Both the position numbers and the translations under genes were made by a program. A DNA stretch of 64,000 nt from Sanguibacter hominis ATCC BAA-789 (GTDB lineage: Bacteria > Actinomycetota > Actinomycetes > Actinomycetales > Cellulomonadaceae). This document shows, in pieces, positions 7,493-15,781 of the stretch. The notes beneath the pieces were generated by a model. That model searched no databases. It was not told where the DNA came from and saw only the letters and a list, made by a program, of their open reading frames with translations. Positions within the stretch are counted from its first letter, which is position 1; every line of letters begins with the position of its first letter. The stretch covers positions 434,001 to 498,000 of the forward strand of contig NZ_JAAXOW010000001.1 of NCBI RefSeq assembly GCF_012396185.1. Direction: 5' to 3'.

Positions 7493-7573
7493 GTAGCGGG
7501 GGCAGGATTTGAACCTGCGACCTCTGGGTTATGAGCCCAGCGAGCTACCGAGCTGCTCCACCCCGCGTCGGTA
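7493..7573. repeat. 81-bp direct repeat, left copy
   Basis: Identical base for base to 9634-9714. It contains the whole initiator tRNA body plus six bases of 5' flank. The flanks beyond differ. The two copies bracket the ArsR/ArsP/thioredoxin cassette. Confidence 0.95.
7494..7567 (-). tRNA. tRNA-fMet (CAU), copy 1
   Basis: A 74-nt cloverleaf on the minus strand. It has anticodon CAU in loop CTCATAA, three G-C pairs closing the anticodon stem (GGG/CCC) and a mismatched first acceptor pair (C1-U72); both are marks of an initiator tRNA. The T-arm is GCAGG-TTCAAAT-CCTGC. CCA is not encoded: the 3' flank reads CAG after A73, unlike copy 2. Confidence 0.96.
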
Positions 7574-7657
7574 GTCACCACACTACGGGGTGGAGCCCCG
7601 ATCACCAACCTGGGAGCGGTGTCGGCCGCCTCACACCGCTCGCACTCGTCTCACCTC

Positions 7658-7780
7658 ATGATGCCGCACACGGTGACGGCGACGAAGGTGCGTGCGTGCG
7701 TGAGTCTCAGCGCCGGCGCCAAGGTCGCGTCTGCGAAGGGGGCGACGGTCAAGGTCGCTGTCCACCTCCCCGTCCGGTAG
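7658..7780 (+). pseudogene. possible remnant of an Ig-like repeat protein
   Basis: The 326 bases between tRNA copy 1 and the ArsR gene hold no convincing complete gene. A 40-codon plus-strand frame here encodes TVTATKVRACVSLSAG, then AKGATVKVAVHLP before its stop. That cadence resembles the Lys/Val/Thr-rich Ig-like repeats on the C-termini of the secreted proteins elsewhere in this window. No ribosome-binding site and no upstream continuation are seen. It may be a decayed fragment of such a gene, or chance. Confidence 0.3.
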
Positions 7781-7893
7781 GCGCCTGCAACGGGGCCCCT
7801 CGGAGGTCGCGGCGCGGCTTGCATTGACGGGCGCCGAGACACAGGCGACCTTGGTCCCTCGCGCCCACCATTCGGCAGTCATACGTTTCGAGT

Positions 7894-8205
7894 GTGACTG
7901 ATTCAAGCACCCTTGATGTGATGCTGACCCGTGACGAGCGGATCGAGCTGCTGCAGGCTGCAGCCGATCCGGTGCGGTGGGCGGTGCTGGAGGAGATCGC
8001 CGACACGACCAAGTGTGTCTGTGACATCCGGCAGGGGGTGCCGGTGCCGGCCAACCTGCTCAGCTATCACTTGAAGGTGCTGCGCGACGCCGGGCTCGTC
8101 ACTGCGACACGACGCGGTCGGTGGATCGACTACACCGTCGCTTCCGACGCGCACGACCGCCTGCGTGCGGCTCTCCCCGGCACAGCTCTGGCTGTGGCCC
8201 CGTGA
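7894..8205 (+). CDS. arsR: ArsR/SmtB-family metalloregulator
   Basis: A 103-residue winged-helix repressor. The metal-sensing pair CVCD (Cys41 and Cys43) lies in the helix that carries the arsenic site of ArsR proteins. The recognition-helix region is LSYHLKVLRDAGLV and the wing is RRGRWIDYTV. The GTG at 7894 has no ribosome-binding site but lies about seven bases after a TACGTT -10-like sequence, so a leaderless message is possible. An ATG at 7921 is an alternative that would leave the operator dyad (7903-7916) in the leader. Its stop overlaps the permease start (GTGA). Loss of binding on As(III) would derepress the cassette. Confidence 0.9.
   Translation: MTDSSTLDVMLTRDERIELLQAAADPVRWAVLEEIADTTKCVCDIRQGVPVPANLLSYHLKVLRDAGLVTATRRGRWIDYTVASDAHDRLRAALPGTALAVAP
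7903..7916 (+). promoter_or_regulatory. candidate ArsR operator
   Basis: An inverted repeat TCAA-N6-TTGA overlaps the start region of arsR. This half-site and spacing resemble ArsR/SmtB operators, and the position fits autorepression. Confidence 0.5.
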
Positions 8206-9248
8206 GAGTCACCGAGCGCCTACGAGTCGCGACACCCACCGGCCGGTGGGTGTCGCTGGTGCTGGGCGCCGGCCTGTGGGCAAGCCTCTACGCGCTCAAC
8301 GAGGTCCTCTGGACGTGGCTGGTCCGCGACGTCGTAGGCGCGGATCTCGCTGCCCGCCTTCCTGGCGCCGTGCACTTCTTCCTCTACGACGTCTCCAAGA
8401 TCTTCCTTCTCCTGTCCGGCCTGATGTTCGTCATCGGGCTGCTGCGGGCCAGCTTGGACGTCGAACGGGCACGCGCCTACCTCGAAGGGCGCGGTCTGTT
8501 CGCGGGCCTTCTGCTGGCGGTGGTGCTCGGCGTCGTGACCCCGTTCTGCTCGTGCTCGTCGATCCCGCTGTTCATGGGCTTCGTCGCCGCGGGCATCCCG
8601 CTCTCGGTGACCCTCACCTTCCTGGTCGCCTCACCGCTCGTCAGCGAGGTGGCTGCGATCATGATCGGCGACCAGTTCGGTTGGGGCATCGCCGCCTCCT
8701 ACGTGGCCGCTGGCGCCGTCATCTCACTGCTGATCGGGTGGGTCCTCTCCCGGTTCAAGCTCGAGCACTGGGTCGAGGACATGGTGTTCACCACCCGGAT
8801 CGCTCAGCTGCGCGCTGAAGGCCACGTGCCGACCTGGCCCGAACGCGTCGACGCCGCAGCCGCGGAGACGCGCGAGATCTTCGGCAAGGTGTGGAAGTGG
8901 GTGCTCGTGGGCGTAGCCATCGGCGCTGCCATCCACGGTTGGGTCCCCACCGAGTTCTTCGCCGACGTCGCCGGCGCCGACAACCCGCTTGCCGTGCCGG
9001 TCGTCACCCTGGCAGGGATGCCCTTGTACGTCAACGGCGCTGGGGTCGTCCCGATCGCCGAGGCCCTGTGGAGCAAGGGCATGCCGCTCGGCACCGTCAT
9101 GGCCTTCACCATGAGCGCGATCGCCCTGTCCGCGCCTGAGGCCGTGATGCTTCGCCGTGTCCTCAAGCCGCCGCTGCTCGCGCTCTTCTTCGGGGCCGTC
9201 ACCGTGGGCATCATCACTGTCGGCTACCTGTTCAACGCCCTGTTCTGA
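8202..9248 (+). CDS. ArsP/YraQ-type permease
   Basis: A 348-residue polytopic membrane protein of the DUF318/UPF0718 permease family, with about eight to ten hydrophobic segments. The family motif TPFCSCSSIPLFMGF carries the cysteine pair thought to bind trivalent organoarsenicals in ArsP. A cytoplasmic central loop (LEHWVEDMVF to REIFGKVWKWV) separates the two membrane halves, and GMPLYVNGAG repeats the pore-like pattern. The GTG at 8202 overlaps the arsR stop, so the two are co-translated. The likely role is efflux of (organo)arsenicals or another thiol-reactive metalloid. Substrate assignment is from family and context. Confidence 0.88.
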   Translation: MRVTERLRVATPTGRWVSLVLGAGLWASLYALNEVLWTWLVRDVVGADLAARLPGAVHFFLYDVSKIFLLLSGLMFVIGLLRASLDVERARAYLEGRGLFAGLLLAVVLGVVTPFCSCSSIPLFMGFVAAGIPLSVTLTFLVASPLVSEVAAIMIGDQFGWGIAASYVAAGAVISLLIGWVLSRFKLEHWVEDMVFTTRIAQLRAEGHVPTWPERVDAAAAETREIFGKVWKWVLVGVAIGAAIHGWVPTEFFADVAGADNPLAVPVVTLAGMPLYVNGAGVVPIAEALWSKGMPLGTVMAFTMSAIALSAPEAVMLRRVLKPPLLALFFGAVTVGIITVGYLFNALF

Positions 9249-9272
9249 CCCCGCCTATCGAAGGGAACCACC

Positions 9273-9527
9273 GTGAAGATCAAAGTCCTCGGCCCCGGCT
9301 GCGCCAACTGCGTCAACCTCGAGAAGGCCACCCGCGAGGCCGTCGCCGACCTCGGCATCGATGCCGAGATCGAGAAGGTCACGGCCTACGCCGCGATCGC
9401 CGGCTACGGCATCATGCGCACGCCGGGCCTCGTCGTGGACGAGCAAGTCGTGCTCTCCGGGCGCGTGCCGACGGCAGCGACGGTCCGCCAGCTCCTCGAG
9501 CCGCTGATCGCCGACAGCACGCAGTAG
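9273..9527 (+). CDS. small thioredoxin-fold protein (redox-active disulfide type)
   Basis: An 84-residue mini-thioredoxin with the active-site motif GPGCANC (Cys10 and Cys13) and the cis-proline region MRTPGLVVDEQVV. It matches the redox-active disulfide 2 family commonly encoded beside ArsP/YraQ permeases. The start is 24 bases after the permease stop, preceded by a GAAGGGAA ribosome-binding site. It may reduce or deliver the permease substrate. That function is inferred from recurrent gene association. Confidence 0.88.
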   Translation: MKIKVLGPGCANCVNLEKATREAVADLGIDAEIEKVTAYAAIAGYGIMRTPGLVVDEQVVLSGRVPTAATVRQLLEPLIADSTQ

Positions 9528-9579
9528 GCCCGTGGAGCCCGACTCTGAGCGTGCGCAGACATGCGGCATGCATCAATGC

Positions 9580-9617
9580 CAGAGGCCCTCGCGATCCGAG
9601 AATCGAGAGGGCCTCTG
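9580..9617. terminator. bidirectional hairpin terminator
   Basis: A perfect 11-bp stem (9580-9590 with 9607-9617) and a 16-base loop. It lies between the plus-strand thioredoxin gene and the 3' end of minus-strand tRNA-fMet copy 2, and can serve both. Confidence 0.65.
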
Positions 9618-9631
9618 AACTGCACTACCAC

Positions 9632-9708
9632 TGGTAGCGGGGGCAGGATTTGAACCTGCGACCTCTGGGTTATGAGCCCAGCGAGCTACCGAGCTGCTCC
9701 ACCCCGCG
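9632..9708 (-). tRNA. tRNA-fMet (CAU), copy 2, CCA encoded
   Basis: The body (9635-9708) is identical to copy 1, with the same initiator features: GGG/CCC anticodon stem, C1-U72 mismatch and CAU anticodon. Here the 3' CCA is encoded at 9632-9634, which suggests that this copy is the ancestral one or has a separate origin. Confidence 0.97.
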
Positions 9709-9714
9709 TCGGTA
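9634..9714. repeat. 81-bp direct repeat, right copy
   Basis: Perfect match to 7493-7573, 2141 bases away, covering the initiator tRNA gene. Confidence 0.95.
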
Positions 9715-9791
9715 CCTCAACTGTACGGAACTACGCGCTGACGACCAAATCGGCGGCCCGGGAGGGGCTCCCGAGCCGCCGACCTGCCGCG

Positions 9792-12700
9792 TCAGCCCAG
9801 GGCACTCTCGGCCTCGAGGGCCTTCTGCAGCGCGTCGTTGAGACGCTTCTGCGCCTCGCCGTACTTGGCGAAGTCGCCGGCCGTGAGAGCCGCCTCGCTG
9901 TCCTTCATCGCCTGGTTGGCAGCCTGGAGAGCGGCGTCGAGCTGCTCGCGCGGCGTGCCGGGCGCGGGCGGCGTCGCGGGCTCAGTGGGTTCCGTCGGCG
10001 CAGCTGTCTCCGTCGGCGCAGGCGTCTCCGTCGCCGGCGGCGTCTCGCCGTCGGTCGGCGGTACCGGCGTCGTGGGCACGCCCGTGTCGGGCACCTCTTC
10101 GTCCAGATCGACGCCGGAGTCGCCACTGAACACCTGGTCGAGCGCCTCCCCGAGCGTGTCTGCGTAGCCGACCTTGTCGCCGAACGAGACCAGGACCTTG
10201 CGCAGCAGCGGGATCTTCGTGCCGGCCGAGGACTGCACGTACACGGGCTGCACGTACAGCAGTCCACCACCGACGGGGACCGTCAGCAGGTTGCCGTTGA
10301 GCACCGTCGAGTTGCCGGTCTTGAGGATGTTGAGCTCCCTCGAGATCTTGTCGTCCGAGTTGAACTTGTTCTGCACCTGCCCGGGCGCCGGGACCGTCGA
10401 GTCCTTGGGCAGCGTGAGCAGGCGCAGCTTCCCGTAACCCTCGGCCGGCTTCCCCGCCACGTTCCCAGCCTCCGAGTCGACCGCGAGGTAGCCCGTGAGG
10501 ATCTGCCGGTCGGAGTTCCCACCCGGGATGAACGTCGACATGAGCGAGAACGCCGGAGACGTCTGGTCAGGCATCTGCAGCGACAGGTAGTACGGCGGCT
10601 GCAGCGCGGCGTTCGTCGTCCCCGTGGCCGTCGGCTCGACCGGGTTCGTCCAGAGGTCCTCCCCCGAGAAGAACACCGAGGGAGACGTCACGTGGTAGGA
10701 GGACAGCAGCGATCGCTGCACCTTGAACAGGCCTTCCGGGTACCGGATGTGGCTCATCAGGTCACCGGAGATCTCGTCGATCGACGTGAGGGAGGTCGGG
10801 AAGATCTTCGACCACGCCCGAAGGATCGGGTCCTCGACATCCCATGCGTACAGCGTGACGGAACCGTCGTAGGCGTCGACGGTGGCCTTGACCGCGTTGC
10901 GGATGTAGTTGACCCGCTCCGGCGCCAGCTGCGCGACGGCCGCGCGCGCGGTCAGCGAGTCCGTCGTCGCGTCGTCGAGCGATGCCGACGCCGAGTAGGG
11001 GTAGTGGTTCGTCGTCGTGTAGCCGTCGACGATCCACTTGACCCGGCCGTCGACGACGGCCGGGTACACGCGGCCGTCGAGTGTCAGGTACGGGGCGACC
11101 TTCTGCACGCGGGTGCGCGGGTCACGGTCGTAGATGATCTGCGACTCGGAGTTCACGCGGTCGGAGAAGAGGATCTGCTCCGTGCCGAACTTGATCGAGT
11201 ACAGCACCTTGTTCACGAAGCTGCCGATCGCGGGACCGACCGGCGTCTCCTTGGTCGGGAACGTCGTGAGGACCTGGCCGCTCGCCGTGTCCGGGTAGTC
11301 GAGCTCCCACGGCTCCGTGCCCTCAGGAGCACCGACGATCGAGTACTGCGGGGAGCTCTGACCGAAGTAGATCCGCGGCTCGTACTCCCCGAGCTCGCCG
11401 ACCGACGGGATGCCGCCCTCGAAGAAGGCCGGCTGCCCGTCCGACGTCGTCGAGTTGCCGAACGCAGCAGCGACGCCGTAGCCGTGGGTGTACACGGTGT
11501 GGTCGTTGACCCAGTTGCGCTGGTCGTCACCCACGCCGGCCAGGTTGAGCTCACGCACCGCGATCACGGTGTCGCGCTTCTCCCCTTCGATGTCGTAACG
11601 GTCCACCGAGAGCGTGTCTGCGAAGTCGTAGTACTGCTTGTTCTGCTGGAGCTGCTTGAACGAAGGGCTGACGATCGACGGGTCGAGCAGGCGGATCGAG
11701 GCGGTCGTCTCGGAGTCCTCGCGCAGCGCGCCCGCGGTCGCGGTCGTCTTCGCGTCGTACTCCTGCTCAGCGACGTCGTTGATGCCGAACGCCTTGCGCG
11801 TCGCGTCGATGTTCCGCTGGATGTACTCGGCCTCGAGCTCCTGCGCGTTCGGCTTCACCTGGAACCGCTCGACGATCGCGGGGTAGATCCCCCCGATTGC
11901 GATCGCGGACACGACCATGAGCCCGACACCGATCGCCGGGAGCCGCCAGTTGCCGCGGATCGCGGTCAGGACGAACAGCACGGCGACGAGCACCGCGACG
12001 CCGGCGAGGATCGCCTTGGCGGGCACGACCGAGTTGATGTCCGCGTAGCCGGCACCGGCGAACCGCTCCCCCTGGGTCGTGAGGATCGCGTACCGGTCGA
12101 ACCAGTAGTTCGCGGCGAGGAGCAGCATGAACGTGGCAGCCAGCACGGAGAGCTGGACGCGGGCGGCGCGCGTGGCACGCGAGTCCCCCGGCGCGACGGC
12201 ACCGGCGCGCAGACCGCCGTAGAGGTAGTGCATCGCGAGGGACGCGATGAGCGAGACGATCAGCACCGCCATGAGCAGCGACACGAAGAAGCGCAGGGCG
12301 GGGAGCGTGAAGACGAAGAAGGAGATGTCGATCCCCCACTGGGGGTCCGTCACGCCGAACGACTCGCCGTTGAGCCACAGGAGCACGTCTTCCCAGCGTG
12401 CCGCAGCCGCGAGGCCGGCGAACACGCCGAGCACGGCGGGCAGCGCGACCATCACGAGCCTGCGCAGCGGCTCGATCGCCTCGCGGTACTGGTCGAGCGT
12501 GGCCTGCTCAGGGGTGGACGGCGCGTACACGGGCCGGTTGCGGAACGCGAGGTTCAGGTTGAGACCGACCACCCCGGCCATGATGGCGAAGGCGACCGCG
12601 AAGAGCGCAGCCTTGGTACCCCACTGCGTCCAGAGCACCTTGGAGAAGCCGAGCTGGTCGTACCAGAGCACCTCGGTCCAGAAGTTGGCGGCGAGGAGCA

Positions 12701-12809
12701 CGAGGGCGACGATGACCGCCAGGACTGCGGCGGTGACGCCGAGCGGGCTCACCTTCCGGCGCTCGCCGCTCGCGCGCCGTACCGGTCGAGGAGGGTTGGC
12801 AAAAGACAC
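9792..12809 (-). CDS. UPF0182 family membrane protein
   Basis: A 1005-residue protein of the UPF0182 (COG1615) family, typical of actinobacteria and of normal length. About seven hydrophobic helices occupy residues 20-330, starting with GVTAAVLAVIVALVLLAANFW. A large extracytoplasmic domain follows, with QLQQNKQYYDFADTLSVDRY and a HTVYTHGYGVAAAFGN segment. The C-terminus is Asp/Glu- and Pro/Thr-rich (about 905-960) and ends in an Ala/Gln/Lys-rich helix. Its molecular function is unknown. It is divergent from the PPA1309-family gene, with 144 bases between the starts. Confidence 0.93.
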   Translation of the reverse strand: MSFANPPRPVRRASGERRKVSPLGVTAAVLAVIVALVLLAANFWTEVLWYDQLGFSKVLWTQWGTKAALFAVAFAIMAGVVGLNLNLAFRNRPVYAPSTPEQATLDQYREAIEPLRRLVMVALPAVLGVFAGLAAAARWEDVLLWLNGESFGVTDPQWGIDISFFVFTLPALRFFVSLLMAVLIVSLIASLAMHYLYGGLRAGAVAPGDSRATRAARVQLSVLAATFMLLLAANYWFDRYAILTTQGERFAGAGYADINSVVPAKAILAGVAVLVAVLFVLTAIRGNWRLPAIGVGLMVVSAIAIGGIYPAIVERFQVKPNAQELEAEYIQRNIDATRKAFGINDVAEQEYDAKTTATAGALREDSETTASIRLLDPSIVSPSFKQLQQNKQYYDFADTLSVDRYDIEGEKRDTVIAVRELNLAGVGDDQRNWVNDHTVYTHGYGVAAAFGNSTTSDGQPAFFEGGIPSVGELGEYEPRIYFGQSSPQYSIVGAPEGTEPWELDYPDTASGQVLTTFPTKETPVGPAIGSFVNKVLYSIKFGTEQILFSDRVNSESQIIYDRDPRTRVQKVAPYLTLDGRVYPAVVDGRVKWIVDGYTTTNHYPYSASASLDDATTDSLTARAAVAQLAPERVNYIRNAVKATVDAYDGSVTLYAWDVEDPILRAWSKIFPTSLTSIDEISGDLMSHIRYPEGLFKVQRSLLSSYHVTSPSVFFSGEDLWTNPVEPTATGTTNAALQPPYYLSLQMPDQTSPAFSLMSTFIPGGNSDRQILTGYLAVDSEAGNVAGKPAEGYGKLRLLTLPKDSTVPAPGQVQNKFNSDDKISRELNILKTGNSTVLNGNLLTVPVGGGLLYVQPVYVQSSAGTKIPLLRKVLVSFGDKVGYADTLGEALDQVFSGDSGVDLDEEVPDTGVPTTPVPPTDGETPPATETPAPTETAAPTEPTEPATPPAPGTPREQLDAALQAANQAMKDSEAALTAGDFAKYGEAQKRLNDALQKALEAESALG

Positions 12810-12953
12810 GGGGTTCTACCTCTGGTCGGGAACGGTTCCTTCTGGGCCAACGTACGGCACCCCGGGGCGGTTCCACCGGTCAGGTCCTGTTCTCCGATCG
12901 TGACCTGCCGCGCGGGGCGCGGCGGCACCGGGGACCTCTGGGAGAATCGAGGC

Positions 12954-13514
12954 ATGACGAACGAGAACGAGCGCACCTACACGCTCGAGGAGCTGACCCT
13001 CGCGAACACGGTGCAGGAGATCGAGACGCACGTCGCGCAGGGCGGCTGGGACGGTCCGCCGCGCGTGTTCGCGATCATCCGCACGAAGGAGGCGCTCGAG
13101 ACGACGCCCGAGCTCGCGACCCAGATGCCCGAGCTGCTCGTCCAGCTCGAGGCGAACGAGCTGAGCATGCTGTCGATCGAGCAGGAGGGACTGCCCGACA
13201 CCGAGACGCTCGAGGAGCTTCTCGGTTCGCTCACCTGGCCATCGACCGTGCACGGGGCGGGGATCGTCGTCGAACGGGTCATGGTCCCGCCGGAGGCCGA
13301 GGCGCAGATGCCCGCCGACCCGGACGAGGCTCTCGCCTTCCTCCACGACCACCCGCAGCGTGAGGACGTCCGCCTCGCGGTCGGCGTCCTGCGAGACGGA
13401 CCGTCGTGGTGCGCGATCCGCACGCGCCGGCACGACGACGCGTCGAAGGTCGCGACGGGACCGGACCTCGTGCCGGGGCTCGTGGCCGGGCTCCGCGCGA
13501 CGTTCGAGGACTAG
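12954..13514 (+). CDS. PPA1309-family protein
   Basis: A 186-residue soluble acidic protein conserved in actinobacteria and annotated only as the PPA1309 family. It has no signal peptide or membrane segment. Recognisable blocks are WDGPPRVFAIIRT, LTWPSTVHGAGIVVERV and REDVRLAVGVLRDG. The start ATG at 12954 follows a CGAGG ribosome-binding site. It is divergent from the UPF0182 gene and ends one base before the convergent PDZ protease gene. No function can be assigned. Confidence 0.85.
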   Translation: MTNENERTYTLEELTLANTVQEIETHVAQGGWDGPPRVFAIIRTKEALETTPELATQMPELLVQLEANELSMLSIEQEGLPDTETLEELLGSLTWPSTVHGAGIVVERVMVPPEAEAQMPADPDEALAFLHDHPQREDVRLAVGVLRDGPSWCAIRTRRHDDASKVATGPDLVPGLVAGLRATFED

Positions 13515-13515
13515 C

Positions 13516-14646
13516 TCAGGAGCAGCCGGGGAGCGTCGCTCCCCGGCCCGCGCCGATCGCGACGACCGCGTCGTAGGCCTCGGCGAGCGTCTCGACGGAC
13601 ACGACGGTCATCCCGTCGGGGACGTGGTCGACGACCTCGTCGCAGTTGCCGCGCGGCGCGAGGAACCACGTCGCACCCTCGTCGCGGGCACCGCGCATCT
13701 TGAAGGTGATGCCGCCGATCTCGCCGACCTCGCCGGCGATCGTCTCGAGCGTGCCCGTGCCAGCGATGACCTGGCCGCCCGCCTCGTCCTCGGGGGTGAG
13801 CAGGTCCATGATCCCGAGCGCGAACATCATCCCGGCGCTCGGCCCGCCGACGTCGTCGATCTGCACCGTGACCGGGAAGGGCATGTCGAAGTCGATCTCG
13901 AGGCTCACGCCGAGGTAGGCGCGTCCGCCGGAGGCACTGGTGACGATCTCCAGGTCGAACGGCTTGCCGTCGCGCAGCACGCCGACCGTGACCGTGCTGC
14001 CCGGGGTCTTGCCGTCCATGAGCGTCGACAGGTGGTCGAAGTCCGTGAGCTCGACGCCGTCGAGCGTGGTGAGGACGTCGCCCGGCTCGACGACGCCGAC
14101 CGCGTTCATGTCCGGGTCCGCGCTCACCACCGTGAGCGTCGAGGGCACGTCGATGCCGAGCTGGCGGAGCGCCGCGACGCTCGCGCGCTCCTGGCTCGTG
14201 ACCATGTCCGCCTGGTTGACCTGCGTCGTCTGGTCGACGGTGACGCCCTGCGGGTAGATGGCCTCGAGCGGGTAGACGCCCTCGTCCGGGTCGAACCAGG
14301 CCCGTACGAGCCGCAGCACGGGGACGCGGCTGTCCGGGTTGCCGAGCGCGGAGACGGTCGTCAGGCGCAGCTGGCCGCTCGGCTTGAACGTCTCGCGGTC
14401 CTCGATGACGATGACCCGGTCGTCGCCCTCCCCGCCGAGCGTGTCGAAGCTGGGCCCGGGCATCCGCACGACGAACGAGGTCGGCAGGGCGAGCATGATC
14501 GCGAGGCCGAGCGCCGCGACCACGACTGCGACCGACTGCACGACGGCGCGCCGCGTCAGCAGCGGCGCGGGCGGCTCGGGTGACGGTCCAGGGCTCGTGT
14601 CGAGGTCGTCGAAGAGCTCGGGACCGGGACGCTTCTCGTCAGGCAC
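13516..14646 (-). CDS. membrane-anchored PDZ/Lon-like serine protease (YlbL type)
   Basis: A 376-residue protein with one membrane anchor at about residues 33-60. A PDZ domain follows at about 150-235 (GVVEPGDVLTTLDGVELTDF), then an S16 Lon-type protease domain. The catalytic Ser/Lys dyad is visible as GGPSAGMMFALGIMD (serine) and IGGITFKMRGA (lysine). No ATPase domain is present, as usual for this actinobacterial family, so it probably cleaves envelope substrates without ATP. It is convergent with the PPA1309 gene, with a one-base gap that leaves no room for a separate terminator. Confidence 0.9.
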   Translation of the reverse strand: MPDEKRPGPELFDDLDTSPGPSPEPPAPLLTRRAVVQSVAVVVAALGLAIMLALPTSFVVRMPGPSFDTLGGEGDDRVIVIEDRETFKPSGQLRLTTVSALGNPDSRVPVLRLVRAWFDPDEGVYPLEAIYPQGVTVDQTTQVNQADMVTSQERASVAALRQLGIDVPSTLTVVSADPDMNAVGVVEPGDVLTTLDGVELTDFDHLSTLMDGKTPGSTVTVGVLRDGKPFDLEIVTSASGGRAYLGVSLEIDFDMPFPVTVQIDDVGGPSAGMMFALGIMDLLTPEDEAGGQVIAGTGTLETIAGEVGEIGGITFKMRGARDEGATWFLAPRGNCDEVVDHVPDGMTVVSVETLAEAYDAVVAIGAGRGATLPGCS

Positions 14647-14706
14647 GGCCCCATCATCGCCGACGATCCTGAAGATCCGCTGCGCCGACCGGCTGGCGGC
14701 ACCGTC

Positions 14707-15681
14707 TCAGCGCCGTCGTAGCTGGCGCCGCACCGCGGCGGTGCCGAGCAGCGCGACGGCCGCGCCGACCGCACCGACGGCGGCCGCGTCACGGCCGCCG
14801 ACCCGTCGACCTGCGACCCCGAACCTGCCGCGCACGTCGTCGAGCACGACGCCGAGGCAGTCGTCGTTCGACCATGCGGGTTGCCAGCCCGCGGCGAGGA
14901 GGCCTGCAGGGTCGACGGTCCAGTCGTGGACGACGTAGCCGAGGTCTGCCGCCGGCGCGGGCAGGACCCCGGCGCGGTGCAGGCGCTCGGCGACGGACAG
15001 CGCGGTCGACTCGGGCAGCTCGACCGCGCGCATCCCGGAGACGGCGAGGACGTGCGCGAGCGGCAGCGCGCCGGGCGCGCCCACGACGTGGTCGGTGCGC
15101 AGGCCGTTCTCGAGCATCACGCCGACGGCGGCCGCGACGTCGTCGACGTGCACGAACTGCCACGACCGGGCGTGCCCGCGCACGGCGAGCAGCCTCGGCG
15201 CTTCGAAGTGCCGCGTGATCATCGTGTCGACGCCGGGCCCGACGAGCGGCGCGGTGCGCAGCGTGGCAGGGTGCACGCCCGCCGCGGCGAGCGCGCCGCG
15301 GAGGTGGTCCTCGACGAGCGCGAGCTGGAGGGCGGTGCCGTCGAGGTCCGGCGCGACGGTCGCGTCGTCGGTCAGAGGCGTCGGGTCAGGACGCGCGCCG
15401 AGGGTCGCGGCGCTGCTCACGACGACGACGCGCACGCCGTCGGCGTGCGGGGCGAGCTCCTCGGCGAGCTCGTCGACCGCGGTGTACGTCTCCGCCTGGC
15501 GCTGCGCGACCTTGCTCGGTGCGACGGGTGCGAAGGTCCCGCCGTCGAGCACGACGACGACGGCGCACGCCGCATCGGCGGCGCCGTCCGGCTCCGCGCC
15601 GAGGACGCGAGCGAGAGCACCGACGAGCGGCCCGGTCCCGCGCACGACGATGCGCCGTGAGCGAACCTCGCACTCTGACAC
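14707..15681 (-). CDS. NAD-dependent epimerase/reductase-like protein
   Basis: A 324-residue Rossmann-fold protein of the extended SDR type. The N-terminal IVVRGTGPLVGALARVL is a degenerate nucleotide-binding motif, VVVVSSAATLGARP follows a beta strand, and the later block SWQFVHVDDVAAAVGVML matches sugar-epimerase-like SDRs. The usual YxxxK is not obvious, so catalysis is uncertain. The C-terminus is a hydrophobic Ala/Val stretch ending RRQLRRR, perhaps a membrane anchor. A GTG start at 15681 is chosen because further upstream would enter the promoter of the divergent gene at 15782. The substrate is unknown. Confidence 0.75.
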   Translation of the reverse strand: MSECEVRSRRIVVRGTGPLVGALARVLGAEPDGAADAACAVVVVLDGGTFAPVAPSKVAQRQAETYTAVDELAEELAPHADGVRVVVVSSAATLGARPDPTPLTDDATVAPDLDGTALQLALVEDHLRGALAAAGVHPATLRTAPLVGPGVDTMITRHFEAPRLLAVRGHARSWQFVHVDDVAAAVGVMLENGLRTDHVVGAPGALPLAHVLAVSGMRAVELPESTALSVAERLHRAGVLPAPAADLGYVVHDWTVDPAGLLAAGWQPAWSNDDCLGVVLDDVRGRFGVAGRRVGGRDAAAVGAVGAAVALLGTAAVRRQLRRR

Positions 15682-15781
15682 CGCGAACCGCCTCCTCCGG
15701 GGACCTCGGTCGATTACCGTGGGAGGGGTCAGCGTTCCCGCCCCTCGCATGTCCTCGTGGACATGTTCTCAGGAGTTCACC

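Noticed and set aside
7651-7906. Minus-strand frames between tRNA copy 1 and arsR
   Set aside because: Low-complexity Arg/Ala-rich translations with no ribosome-binding site or recognisable domain.
7493-9714. An insertion sequence or integrative element with its own mobility genes
   Set aside because: No transposase, integrase or terminal inverted repeats; only the tRNA-containing direct repeats are present.
15681-15750. An upstream ATG (15750) as start of the epimerase-like protein
   Set aside because: It would extend into the promoter region of the divergent gene and adds residues with no family similarity; the GTG at 15681 fits better.
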